From Shewanellaceae bacterium UBA2521 (GTDB lineage Bacteria > Pseudomonadota > Gammaproteobacteria > Enterobacterales > Shewanellaceae), in contig DDNL01000020.1 in assembly GCA_002341165.1 (NCBI GenBank), positions 87,508-122,418 of the forward strand: a DNA stretch of 34,911 nucleotides, written 5' to 3'. Below are positions 1 to 8,185 of this stretch, piece after piece. Position numbers and translations under genes: made by a program. A model generated the notes under the pieces. It was not told where the DNA came from. It saw nothing but the letters and a program-made list of their open reading frames with translations, and did not search any database. Within the stretch, counting starts at the first letter, position 1; every line of letters starts with the position of its first letter.

Positions 1-23
1 TTCGATTCCGCCTCCGGGCACCA
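1..23 (+). tRNA. 3' end of a tRNA, possibly tRNA-Phe (partial)
   Basis: The first 23 bases read as a T-loop (TTCGATT), the 3' side of the T-stem (CCGCC), the 3' acceptor strand TCCGGGC, discriminator A and encoded CCA. The implied 5' acceptor strand GCCCGGA is the one I remember for enterobacterial tRNA-Phe. The anticodon lies outside the window, so the identity is a guess; that this is a tRNA end 19 bases upstream of another tRNA is much safer. Confidence 0.75.
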
Positions 24-42
24 TACACGCAACAAAACACAC

Positions 43-118
<76 letters not shown>

Positions 119-204
119 TGACAAAAATAGTCTAAATTCCCTTCACAGTCTAATCCTTATCGCTTACACTGTCTTGCGACCATCACAAAAAAAGGATTCT
201 GTTT

Positions 205-861
205 ATGTCAAAACCACTCTATCTCATGGCACTTATCAGCGCAGCATTTGCACTACCCGTTTGGGCCAATACATCTCAAACCTTATCTGCATCTTCTTTG
301 TTTTCAAACCCCACGCAAACCCAAGAGTCGGTTGAAGTGATCAATAACATCAAATTAAAATCTACGCTGAATATCAATAAACATGATCTGCATTTCAATG
401 GTGGTGCTGTGCGAGATAAGTTTTTTATTGACTTATACATTGCTAGCCTCTACACCACTGAGTCACAAACTAAAGCACAACAAGTACTTAAAACTAACAA
501 AGCAAACGCGATACACATACATATTTTATCTAAGCTGATCTCAAACACCAAAATGCAAAGCGCTCTGATAGATGGTCTAAAACAAGCAACAAACAACAAG
601 ATCAAGCCTTTCACAGCACAAATTGAAACGCTCGTGCGTGCATTCGATGAGCCTATTAAACAAGGAGATGAATTTCTTCTATTAAGTGAACCTGGAGCTG
701 GCCTTCGTGTTTATAAAAATAATATGGTAAAAGAAACCATAGAGGGAGAAAGCTTCAGAAAAGCGATATTAAAAATTTGGCTCGGTGAGGATCCCGTTCA
801 AACGAGTGTAAAATTTGCCATGTTAGAAGGACAAAAAAACACAGCTTCCACGCTCAAGTAA
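205..861 (+). CDS. Secreted chalcone isomerase-like protein
   Basis: A 218-residue exported protein of the bacterial chalcone-isomerase-fold family. A signal peptide is visible at residues 1-21, with cleavage expected after VWA. The family core follows: residues near 72-80 (NGGAVRDKFFIDLYIASLY) match the usual strand 'G.g.R.kf.fkvY.agLY', and the later GDEFLLLSEPGAGLRVYKN and the Gly-Glu-Ser-Phe-x-x-Ala-hydrophobic-x-x-hydrophobic-Trp-Leu-Gly-Glu-Asp-Pro segment is the typical C-terminal signature. Bacterial members are periplasmic and have no established flavonoid chemistry; a fatty-acid or small-ligand binding role is the usual suggestion. AAAGGA stands upstream of the ATG. The gene is convergent with the next one, whose stop is two bases away. 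Confidence 0.85.
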   Translation: MSKPLYLMALISAAFALPVWANTSQTLSASSLFSNPTQTQESVEVINNIKLKSTLNINKHDLHFNGGAVRDKFFIDLYIASLYTTESQTKAQQVLKTNKANAIHIHILSKLISNTKMQSALIDGLKQATNNKIKPFTAQIETLVRAFDEPIKQGDEFLLLSEPGAGLRVYKNNMVKETIEGESFRKAILKIWLGEDPVQTSVKFAMLEGQKNTASTLK

Positions 862-863
862 CT

Positions 864-1769
864 TTAAAACTTGGCTTTAAATGATAGCCCTAATCCCATA
901 TGAGAACCTATATTACTATAAGGGCTATCATTGATTCTCAACTCACCACCAAAAAGATACCCCATATAAGTGTTAATATATACCTTATCAAAAGGATTCC
1001 AACCCGCCCTGACAAAGTACACATACTGATTCAAACTCACCTCTTGATTATCTTGAGCCAAAAAGTTTTGCATACGAAATGCACCACCCACACCTATATT
1101 AAATGGTGGTAGACCTTCATATACAAGCTCTAACCCTGCTCGACCACTAAATCCAGCATTAAATGGGTTCGTCAGTGACCAATCTTTATTAATCTGCCAC
1201 TTGGCAATTAAGTAAGGAAAAAAGTTTTGATTATTCATACCTTCAATATAAATAAGACCTATACCTAATAAACTCTTATTTTTAAATCGTCTCATGACAT
1301 TCATATTATAACTTCTTACAACAGAAGATGAATAAGAGGCGATGTCTTTTGCATGAGCATGACCAATAGAATGTGTTGCAGTATAAAGCCATAACCCGTC
1401 TCGATAACCTATCGAAAAATTAAAGGAGTCCTGTATCACAAGCTTCACATTGCCTATTAAAGTTGCCAGAGCGCTGGCATCTTTGAGAGTAAAGTCGATA
1501 TGGGTATAGTTCACCCCTAAACCAAAGCCAAACGATCTCGAAACAGGTTGAAGGTAAGAAAAATTTAGATTATGGCCGCGGCGGGTGATCTTTTCATTTG
1601 CATCCAATTGTGCTGCAGTGAGAAATGTACTCATCAGTTCAACTGTAAAAGGTTTAAAGTTCATATAGGCCTTTTTTCCGTTTTCTGCGTAAGTGGAAAA
1701 AGGTAGTATGAACAAAATACAATAGATAAAATACTTTTTATTCAACATCATTAAATTCATTTGAACCAT
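864..1769 (-). CDS. Putative outer-membrane beta-barrel protein, unassigned
   Basis: About 301 residues, with a signal peptide (hydrophobic stretch YFIYCILFILPFSTYA, cleavage after residue 28). The mature part is rich in alternating hydrophobic/polar segments with Tyr, Phe and Gly, such as GFGLGVNYTHIDF and YINTYMGYLFGG. It ends in GLGLSFKAKF; a C-terminal Phe closing an amphipathic strand is the classical BAM-complex recognition signal. I therefore call an integral outer-membrane barrel, probably 10-14 strands by length. I do not recognise a specific family; the His-Ser catalytic motif of PagL is not evident. The start is uncertain: ATGs at 1769, 1760, 1751 and 1748 are all in frame and none has a clear ribosome binding site. 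Confidence 0.7.
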   Translation of the reverse strand: MVQMNLMMLNKKYFIYCILFILPFSTYAENGKKAYMNFKPFTVELMSTFLTAAQLDANEKITRRGHNLNFSYLQPVSRSFGFGLGVNYTHIDFTLKDASALATLIGNVKLVIQDSFNFSIGYRDGLWLYTATHSIGHAHAKDIASYSSSVVRSYNMNVMRRFKNKSLLGIGLIYIEGMNNQNFFPYLIAKWQINKDWSLTNPFNAGFSGRAGLELVYEGLPPFNIGVGGAFRMQNFLAQDNQEVSLNQYVYFVRAGWNPFDKVYINTYMGYLFGGELRINDSPYSNIGSHMGLGLSFKAKF

Positions 1770-1922
1770 ATATTTATAAAATGCAAAGTCTTTAAAGTAT
1801 AGTCAAAATGATGAGTTTTGATTACAATGAGAGATGATTTTCTATACACTATGAACTAAGTTATGTTGCTCTAACATGTCTATGGTTTGGATCTGAATCA
1901 CAAGGAAACTATCGAGAATTCT

Positions 1923-3416
1923 ATGCGCACTATCGTAATTTGTATTTCGGTTATAACTTTTACACTGCTTCAGGGGTGTCAACCTTATGTAAATGCTCAA
2001 GTTACAGATGTTCAAGAAACGCCTATATTACGTGTAGGTACAATTTATGGTGCGGCCACTTATTTGGTGATTCAGGATAAAGATCACGCTTCAGGATTTG
2101 ATTATGATCTTGCTCAAAAGTTTGCCAACTTCATTGGTGCTGAACTTGATATGGTTGTGTTTGATAACATAAGCCAAATGTTTAATGCATTAAAGAATAA
2201 AGAAATCGACCTCATTGCAGCGAGTATCACTCATAACCAAACGCGAGCCCAAGACTTTATCTTCACACCACCTCTCTATCAGGTTAAACAACAACTTGTT
2301 TACAAAATGCGCCAAACTAAAAGACCTCGCTCTTTAAAAGAGCTAGAAGGTGAAGTGATGATCGTCGCTGAGTCTTCTCATGCGCAAACACTCAAACAAA
2401 AAGAAAAACAAAAACAATATCCCAATTTAAAATGGAAAGAAACACAAGATCATAGCTCAGAAGAGCTTTTATCGATGATAGTGGAAGGCAAAATAAAATA
2501 TACAATTGCTGACTCGACTACTTTAGCCATCAATAGACGCTATACACCGGATCTAGGTATAGGATTTAGCCTCACCAAAAAAGAACATATTTCTTGGGTT
2601 TTATCAAAAAAGGACTCAGACAAGCTCTTAAGTCAACTGCTTGATTTCTGGAAAAAAGAAAAAAAAGCCGGTACCTTTGATTTACTCAATGAAAAATACT
2701 TTGGCCATGTCAAAAAGTTTGATTTTGTCGATACCAAAGCCTTTATTCGTGCAGTAAAACGTAAATTACCTCGGTACAAAAGTTTTTTTCAAAAGTATTC
2801 AGGTAAGCTCGACTGGCGCAAAATAGCAGCTACAAGTTATCAAGAGTCTCACTGGAATCCTAAAGCCATATCTCCTACAGGTGTACGTGGCATGATGATG
2901 CTCACACGTCCTACTGCCAAACAAATGAAAATTAGAAACCGGCTGGATCCTGAGCAAAGTATCAAAGGTGGAGCTAAATACCTAAACTATCTCATGAAAA
3001 GGGTTCCTAAAGATGTACCTGAAGATGAACGTATGTGGTTTGCGCTCGCTTCTTATAACATCGGTTTTGGTCACATGATGGATGCACGCAAGCTGTCTAA
3101 AATGCGAGGTCTCAACCCTAACTCTTGGAAAGATCTAAAAAAAGTATTTCCTTTACTCCATGAAAGAAAACATTATCGTAAAACCAAATATGGTTATGCT
3201 CGTGGTAAGGAAGCGGTACACTATGTCGATAACATTCGACGTTACTATGATACTTTGGTATGGATTGATACACAGCATAGTTATGATTTAACAACGGATG
3301 AAATGATTCATAAATATGAAAAAGAACACCCTATACAAAATGAAAGCAGCCTGACCAAACTGATCACGCAATTTATTTCAGGGCCGTCTGATACAGAAGA
3401 AGTCAGCAATCATTAA
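1923..3416 (+). CDS. mltF: Membrane-bound lytic murein transglycosylase F
   Basis: A 497-residue lipoprotein enzyme that cleaves peptidoglycan glycan strands to 1,6-anhydromuropeptides at the inner face of the outer membrane. Residues 1-19 are a lipoprotein signal ending in LLQGC, with Cys19 lipidated. Residues about 30-260 form a family-3 solute-binding domain (LRVGTIYGA, GFDYDLAQKFANFIG, DLIAASITHNQTR), which in MltF regulates the enzyme. The SLT domain follows, with catalytic Glu308 in YQESHWNP, then ISPTGVRGMMMLT and ASYNIGFGH. A TTG at 1887 extends the frame, but it would place charged residues ahead of the signal peptide. The ATG at 1923 gives a clean lipoprotein signal and has GAG seven bases upstream. 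Confidence 0.93.
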   Translation: MRTIVICISVITFTLLQGCQPYVNAQVTDVQETPILRVGTIYGAATYLVIQDKDHASGFDYDLAQKFANFIGAELDMVVFDNISQMFNALKNKEIDLIAASITHNQTRAQDFIFTPPLYQVKQQLVYKMRQTKRPRSLKELEGEVMIVAESSHAQTLKQKEKQKQYPNLKWKETQDHSSEELLSMIVEGKIKYTIADSTTLAINRRYTPDLGIGFSLTKKEHISWVLSKKDSDKLLSQLLDFWKKEKKAGTFDLLNEKYFGHVKKFDFVDTKAFIRAVKRKLPRYKSFFQKYSGKLDWRKIAATSYQESHWNPKAISPTGVRGMMMLTRPTAKQMKIRNRLDPEQSIKGGAKYLNYLMKRVPKDVPEDERMWFALASYNIGFGHMMDARKLSKMRGLNPNSWKDLKKVFPLLHERKHYRKTKYGYARGKEAVHYVDNIRRYYDTLVWIDTQHSYDLTTDEMIHKYEKEHPIQNESSLTKLITQFISGPSDTEEVSNH

Positions 3417-3451
3417 ATTGATATTACTTTTCATAAGTAAGGATACTTAAA

Positions 3452-3580
3452 GTGAAAAATAAGAGATACCAACAAAGCACAAATAGACGTAAAACATTAA
3501 GAAACAAGGTGCTAAAAAGCATAAGAAAAAGGCAAAAATTATTTCGCTATTTTAAAGAGAAATATGCAGAGCAAGAGTAA
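3452..3580 (+). CDS. Small very basic protein (42 aa), unknown
   Basis: A GTG-started 42-codon ORF 35 bases after mltF, below the usual length cutoff. AAGGA stands about eight bases upstream of the GTG, a good ribosome binding site. The product starts MKNKRYQQSTNRRKTLRN and is strongly cationic: about 17 Lys/Arg against 4 acidic residues. Its end overlaps the left arm of a hairpin at 3566-3597. I recognise no family. It could be a nucleic-acid-binding or ribosome-associated mini-protein, or a chance ORF in AT-rich DNA. Confidence 0.4.
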   Translation: MKNKRYQQSTNRRKTLRNKVLKSIRKRQKLFRYFKEKYAEQE

Positions 3581-3597
3581 CCAAATACTCGCTCTGC
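3566..3597. terminator. Hairpin between convergent genes
   Basis: GCAGAGC at 3566-3572 pairs with GCTCTGC at 3591-3597, and GAGTA with TACTC continues the stem inside around a short ACCAAA loop. It sits between the plus-strand mltF/small-ORF pair and the minus-strand tadA, where a bidirectional terminator is expected. No strong T-run follows on either strand, so termination is inferred from position and stem strength. Confidence 0.45.
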
Positions 3598-3604
3598 TAT
3601 ACCT

Positions 3605-4102
3605 TCACTTTTTAGCAGCTTGATCTAATTTTTGTTGTTTTTTTACAGCGCGCCTTTGTTTAAAGAAAGCTTGCAACTGCTCTCTACATTCTATCTCAAG
3701 TACACCTGATGTGATCTCTATCTGGTGGTTGAGGCACGGATCAGCTAACAACTGAAATACACTCCCACCAGCACCAGCTTTCGGATCAAAGGCACCAAAC
3801 ACAACTCGAGAAACACGTGCATGCACTAAAGCACTGGCACACATAGGACAAGGCTCTAAAGTCACATACAAGGTCGTATCTAACAAGCGATAGTTGTTTA
3901 CCGCAGCTCCCGCAGCACGCAAACATATGATTTCAGCATGACCACAAGGGTCATGATTCGAAATCGATTGATTGTATCCTGTTGCAATAGCTTGACCTTG
4001 CGAGACCAGCACAGCTCCAACAGGTACTTCACCTTGCTCTTGCGCTTTATGCGCTAGCTCTAAAGCTTTTTTCATCCAATAAACATCGGTATCTTGTGTC
4101 AT
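3605..4102 (-). CDS. tadA: tRNA-specific adenosine deaminase
   Basis: A 165-residue zinc deaminase that converts A34 to inosine in the tRNA-Arg(ACG) anticodon. The zinc and catalytic motif HAE is at residues 55-57 and the second zinc motif PCPMC at 84-88. The following stretch SRVVFGAFDPKAGA is typical of TadA rather than of cytidine deaminases. The C-terminus is lysine/arginine-rich, as in other family members. I chose the ATG at 4102, preceded by AAGGTAGAG at proper spacing. An upstream ATG at 4150 would add 16 residues with no family counterpart. The 98-base gap to the SDR gene and its separate ribosome binding site suggest independent expression. Confidence 0.93.
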   Translation of the reverse strand: MTQDTDVYWMKKALELAHKAQEQGEVPVGAVLVSQGQAIATGYNQSISNHDPCGHAEIICLRAAGAAVNNYRLLDTTLYVTLEPCPMCASALVHARVSRVVFGAFDPKAGAGGSVFQLLADPCLNHQIEITSGVLEIECREQLQAFFKQRRAVKKQQKLDQAAKK

Positions 4103-4200
4103 GTACTCTACCTTATACCACATATATCTCAAGGTTGGACGACAACTCAATGTGTATCAACATACTATCTACTGTACAACATAGGTTGAATCAACACACA

Positions 4201-4959
4201 CTAAAACCGCAAACCGCCATCAATTTCCAAAACGCGACCATTGATGTAATCATTTTCAATGATAAAACGCACCGTCTGAGCAATCTCTGCTGTGTGGGCT
4301 AAACGTCCGCAAGGTATAGCTTGCTTTAACCTTTCTTGCGCTTCTGGCTTCATCGCACGAGTCATATCAGTATCGACGACACCTGGAGCTATCGCGACAG
4401 AACGAATCTTGTAACGTGCCAGCTCTTGTGCCCAACCTACAGACATAGTCGCCACAGCAGCTTTTGAGGCTGCATAATTAGTTTGGCCAATGTTACCCGA
4501 ACGCGCCAAACTCGACATATTAATGATCAAACCTTCTTGTTCACTTTGAATCATCGCAATAGCACCTTCTCGACCACATAAAAAGCTACCTGTGATATTC
4601 ACATCACATACTTGCTTAAACTGCTCCAGCGACATTTTATCTGTGATTTGTCCTTGCTTTGCTTTGACTAACATACCGTCTTTAAGAAGACCGGCATTAT
4701 TGATCACCACATTGACTTTGCCAAAATCTTCCACAATGTAAGAAAAAGTATCTTCAACCAGCTCTTCGTCTGTTAAATCAACACAATAGCCTTGAACTTC
4801 TGTTAACTCAGCTAAATGCGCAGCAGACTGCTCAAGCTGCTCTTGATCTCTATCAATCAAAGCGAGCTTAGCACCTGCTTGCGCCAAATCTTGAGCGATA
4901 GCATAGCCTATGCCACGCGCTCCGCCTGTGATCACTACAACACAGTCTTTTAATTCCAT
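4201..4959 (-). CDS. SDR-family oxidoreductase (FabG / 3-hydroxyacyl-CoA dehydrogenase-like)
   Basis: A 252-residue classical short-chain dehydrogenase/reductase. The cofactor-binding TGGARGIG is at residues 11-18, NNAG at 87-90, and the catalytic Ser is in NMSS (149/150) with Tyr162 and Lys166 (YxxxK). PGVVDTDM and the terminal GRVLEIDGGLRF are normal for the family. An Asp in LIDRD at the end of the second strand suggests NAD rather than NADP preference. As the last gene of a six-gene branched-chain acyl-CoA operon, eight bases after mmsB, it more likely oxidises a 3-hydroxyacyl-CoA or related intermediate than serves fatty-acid synthesis. The exact substrate cannot be read from the sequence. 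Confidence 0.85.
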   Translation of the reverse strand: MELKDCVVVITGGARGIGYAIAQDLAQAGAKLALIDRDQEQLEQSAAHLAELTEVQGYCVDLTDEELVEDTFSYIVEDFGKVNVVINNAGLLKDGMLVKAKQGQITDKMSLEQFKQVCDVNITGSFLCGREGAIAMIQSEQEGLIINMSSLARSGNIGQTNYAASKAAVATMSVGWAQELARYKIRSVAIAPGVVDTDMTRAMKPEAQERLKQAIPCGRLAHTAEIAQTVRFIIENDYINGRVLEIDGGLRF

Positions 4960-4967
4960 ACCATCCT

Positions 4968-5879
4968 CTACTTTTCTGTTGCAAGCTCTGGAAGCTGTGC
5001 AAACAATTTAAAAATACTTGAAAAATCACGCTGCCCATAACCTTGTCTGGCATGCTGCTGATACAAACTTCGCGCAAGCATACCTAAAGGCGTTGCTGTT
5101 TTCGACTGCATAGTCGCTTGCATGGCTAAATTTAAGTCTTTATTCATTAAGTCGACCATAAAACCTGTTTGATAATCTTGGGCAGCAGGTGCATAGGCCA
5201 TCACACCTGGACAAGGGTTGTACTTCTCTAGCGTCCAATTGTTGCCACTGCTGGCACGCATAATATCGGATAATATTTTAGGATCAAGACCAAAATCAAT
5301 ACCTAACTGAAGTGCTTCACTCGTGCCTATCATACATATCGCAAGCAGCATATTGTTACACATTTTCGCAATTTGACCACAACCGGCCTCGCCTGCATAA
5401 AACACCTGTGAACCCATAGCTAACAAAATAGGCTCCGCTTGAGTAACATGTTCCTGTTCACCGCCACAAATAAAGGTAAGCTGACCCGACTTCGCACCAC
5501 CAATACCTCCAGAAACAGGAGCATCAATACAAGGAATGCCTTGTGCTTTGGCTGCATTAAATAGAGTCACCGCCGTTTGGGCACTGATGGTCGAGCAATC
5601 TATAATCAGACGAGCTTTCGATGCCAAAGACAGTAGATTATACTGCCCAGAGATATAAACATCGAGCACATGTTGATCCGCAGGCAACATGGAGATGATG
5701 ACATCAGCCTGTGCAACCACTTCCTTAATGGTGGAACAAGCTGAAACACCTATGCTCGGTAGTTGCTCTCGCACCGCAGCATCTAAATCAAAGCCATCGA
5801 CTTTAAAACCTTTTTGAACCAAATGAGCCGCCATAGGAAATCCCATATTTCCCAGGCCAATATAAGCAATCCTTTGCAT
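4968..5879 (-). CDS. mmsB: 3-hydroxyisobutyrate dehydrogenase
   Basis: A 303-residue NAD-dependent enzyme oxidising 3-hydroxyisobutyrate to methylmalonate semialdehyde in valine degradation. The Rossmann motif GLGNMG is at residues 8-13. The substrate-binding DAPVSGGIGGAKSGQL begins near 119, and catalytic Lys172 lies in GQIAKMCNNM, all characteristic of this family. Length matches Pseudomonas MmsB. The ribosome binding site AAGGAGAAG precedes the ATG closely. It lies 24 bases after the 3-hydroxyisobutyryl-CoA hydrolase gene that makes its substrate and 8 bases before the SDR. Confidence 0.95.
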   Translation of the reverse strand: MQRIAYIGLGNMGFPMAAHLVQKGFKVDGFDLDAAVREQLPSIGVSACSTIKEVVAQADVIISMLPADQHVLDVYISGQYNLLSLASKARLIIDCSTISAQTAVTLFNAAKAQGIPCIDAPVSGGIGGAKSGQLTFICGGEQEHVTQAEPILLAMGSQVFYAGEAGCGQIAKMCNNMLLAICMIGTSEALQLGIDFGLDPKILSDIMRASSGNNWTLEKYNPCPGVMAYAPAAQDYQTGFMVDLMNKDLNLAMQATMQSKTATPLGMLARSLYQQHARQGYGQRDFSSIFKLFAQLPELATEK

Positions 5880-5903
5880 GCTCTTCTCCTTAATCGTGGT
5901 TTA

Positions 5904-6995
5904 TTAAGGGCTCAAGTGCACCAGAGGGTTGGTGGCCCACGGTTGCTTTAACATGCACTCGATGCCCTGATAAGCTTGCCACTTTGGTTGATAATCTTTT
6001 TCTATTAATTGTGCCCTGACACCTTCGACAAAATCTCCACGCATACAACAATTCACCGATAACATCACTTCCAAGCGAAACGCCTCAGCTAAAGTCATAT
6101 TCTCATCTAGTTGGTGCTGATACCAAACCAAAGCACGAGAAAGTGGCGAGCCTGCAAGCATAGTTTTGCATGCTCTTTGTAACCAAGGTAGAGAGGTATC
6201 TAGAGTCTGGATACGTTCTTCAATATCATTTAAATTACCCGACATTAAGTCTTCAATCAAAAGACGATGCTCTGCAAGTAAACTGCTGGATTCAACTTGC
6301 GATGCTTGAGCACATTGAGTTAAACAGGCCGAGAGCCGATGATGATTTAAAGAGGCTTCACTCTGCCAATCTAATCCTTTGAGTTGCTCAAACACCTGTT
6401 GTTTTTGATCTGATGCAACTATAAAGTCGACCAGACCAACATACAGCGCATCTCCTGCTTGCATACGATACGCTGTTAACCCGAGAAACAATCCCATTTT
6501 AGCAGGCATTTGATTGAGAAAATAACTACCGCCTACATCAGGATAAAGACCAATTGTCACTTCTGGCATCGCAATTTTAGTGCGCTCTGTCGCAACACGA
6601 TGACTGGCACCGACCATTAAGCCTAAGCCACCTCCCATAACAATACCATCACCCCAAACTAAAATAGGCTTTTCATATTGATGAATCAAATAATCGAGTT
6701 GATATTCCTGAGTGAAGAAATGCGATACTGTTTGCTCGTCTTCATCACGGCGCTGTTTTGCGGCATGATACAACTTACGCACATCACCGCCTGCACAAAA
6801 AGCTTTTTCACCTTGTCCATCCAGAATAACGCAACACACCTTTGGATCTTCTTGCCATGCAAGCAAGGCTTGCTTGAGCTCTTGTATCATTTCAAGATTG
6901 AGCGAGTTGAGTTGTTCGGGCATATTCAAACAGGCATAGCCTATTTTTAAATCATGGAGCGTGTTCCAAGTTTCAATTATTACAGGTTGTATCAT
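5904..6995 (-). CDS. 3-hydroxyisobutyryl-CoA hydrolase (enoyl-CoA hydratase superfamily)
   Basis: A 363-residue crotonase-fold thioesterase that releases free 3-hydroxyisobutyrate from its CoA ester, the one hydrolytic step of valine breakdown. Oxyanion-hole segments are FCAGGD (67-71) and GGGLGL (121-126). The catalytic pair is Glu145 and Asp153 in MPEVTIGLYPDVGGSYFL, the arrangement described for human HIBCH. At 363 residues it is longer than enoyl-CoA hydratases (about 260), which also favours the hydrolase. The ATG follows AAAGGA with a rather long 13-base spacer. Neighbours on both sides catalyse the preceding and following steps. Confidence 0.92.
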   Translation of the reverse strand: MIQPVIIETWNTLHDLKIGYACLNMPEQLNSLNLEMIQELKQALLAWQEDPKVCCVILDGQGEKAFCAGGDVRKLYHAAKQRRDEDEQTVSHFFTQEYQLDYLIHQYEKPILVWGDGIVMGGGLGLMVGASHRVATERTKIAMPEVTIGLYPDVGGSYFLNQMPAKMGLFLGLTAYRMQAGDALYVGLVDFIVASDQKQQVFEQLKGLDWQSEASLNHHRLSACLTQCAQASQVESSSLLAEHRLLIEDLMSGNLNDIEERIQTLDTSLPWLQRACKTMLAGSPLSRALVWYQHQLDENMTLAEAFRLEVMLSVNCCMRGDFVEGVRAQLIEKDYQPKWQAYQGIECMLKQPWATNPLVHLSP

Positions 6996-7012
6996 AATAT
7001 CTTGTTTATCCT

Positions 7013-8170
7013 TTAAATCAGAGAAACGTAAGGTTCAGTTAATAAACGCCGTGCCACAATCAAGCGCATAATTTCATTGGTACCTTCAAGGATTTGATGT
7101 ACACGTACATCGCGCATATAGCGTTCAAGTGGATATTCACGAATGTAACCATAACCGCCATGAATTTGTAAAGCTTCGTTACAAACCTGAAAGCCTATAT
7201 CGGTGGCAAAACGCTTTGCCATCGCGCAATAAGCGGTTTTTTCTGGATCATCTTCATCCAATTTAAATGCAGCTAAACGTAATAGCTGTCTTGCTGCAAT
7301 AAGCTCAGTAGTCATATCAGCAAGCTTAAACTGTAGTGCTTGAAACGCAGCCAAAGGCTTGCCAAATTGTTGCCTTTCATTCATGTATTGTTGAGTTCTT
7401 TCTAAAGCAGCTTGCGCTGTACCAACAGAACAAGCTGCTATGTTAAGACGGCCACCATCCAGACCTTGCATGGCTAAAGAAAAACCTTCGCCTTCTTCTG
7501 CTAAAAGATGATCAAGAGGAACCCGAACCTGATCAAAAGTAATCAACCTTGTCGGTTGTGCATTCCAACCCATTTTATGTTCCAACTTACCATAGTGAAT
7601 GCCTTGGCTATCAGCAGGCACCACAATAGCTGAAATACCTTTAGGTCCAGGTTGTCCCGTTCGACACATCACCACCAGCACTTCGGTGGAGCCTGCACCT
7701 GAGATAAACATCTTTGAACCTTGAATCAAATAGTGATCATCTTTTTTGATAGCTCGGGTTGAGAGTGCCGCTGCATCACTACCAGAGTGCGGCTCCGTTA
7801 AACAATATGAGCCAAGCTTCTTGCCTGAAACCAAAGATTCTGCCCAAACTTGTTTCAAACTAGGTTGACCAAAGGTCGTAATCATCCAAGCTACCATATT
7901 ATGAATGGTGATCATTGCGGTTGTTGCTGTACATCCTTGCGATAGAGCTTCAAAAATCAAAGTTGCATCCAGTCTTGAAAGACCTAACCCACCTTGTTCT
8001 GGTAAACAGTACAATCCACAAAAACCTAGCTCTCCCGATTTTTGAATGACATCTTTGGGAAAAGTATGCTCTTCATCCCATGCTCGCGCATAAGGCTGCA
8101 TTTCTGTATCGCTAAACTGCTTCGCTAAATCTACAAAAGCTTTTTGATCCGCATTCAAATTAAAATCCAT
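7013..8170 (-). CDS. Acyl-CoA dehydrogenase, probably isobutyryl-CoA dehydrogenase
   Basis: A 385-residue FAD flavoprotein. Signatures in order: CLTEPHSGSDAAAL (first family signature, FAD/substrate region), QQFGKPLAAFQALQFKLADM, and QIHGGYGYIREYPLERYMRD (second signature). The catalytic Glu362 is in EGTNEIMR. Sequence alone does not fix acyl specificity. Its position between mmsA and the 3-hydroxyisobutyryl-CoA hydrolase argues for isobutyryl-CoA (ACAD8-type) oxidation to methacrylyl-CoA. The expected enoyl-CoA hydratase for the next step is not in this window. Electrons would go to electron-transfer flavoprotein. Confidence 0.92.
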   Translation of the reverse strand: MDFNLNADQKAFVDLAKQFSDTEMQPYARAWDEEHTFPKDVIQKSGELGFCGLYCLPEQGGLGLSRLDATLIFEALSQGCTATTAMITIHNMVAWMITTFGQPSLKQVWAESLVSGKKLGSYCLTEPHSGSDAAALSTRAIKKDDHYLIQGSKMFISGAGSTEVLVVMCRTGQPGPKGISAIVVPADSQGIHYGKLEHKMGWNAQPTRLITFDQVRVPLDHLLAEEGEGFSLAMQGLDGGRLNIAACSVGTAQAALERTQQYMNERQQFGKPLAAFQALQFKLADMTTELIAARQLLRLAAFKLDEDDPEKTAYCAMAKRFATDIGFQVCNEALQIHGGYGYIREYPLERYMRDVRVHQILEGTNEIMRLIVARRLLTEPYVSLI

Positions 8171-8185
8171 AATCCCTATCCTTGC

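Noticed and set aside
900..1112. Plus-strand ORF of 70 codons
   Set aside because: It lies entirely opposite the outer-membrane protein gene, has biased composition and no ribosome binding site; a shadow frame.
864..1769. Lipid A deacylase PagL
   Set aside because: Barrel-like and of exported type, but the PagL catalytic His-Ser arrangement is not evident, and 301 residues is too long for the usual family member.
1887..1922. TTG start extending MltF by 12 residues
   Set aside because: It would place charged residues before the lipoprotein signal; the ATG at 1923 gives a proper signal peptide with lipobox.
4103..4150. Upstream ATG for tadA
   Set aside because: The 16 extra residues have no counterpart in TadA and the ribosome binding site belongs to the ATG at 4102.
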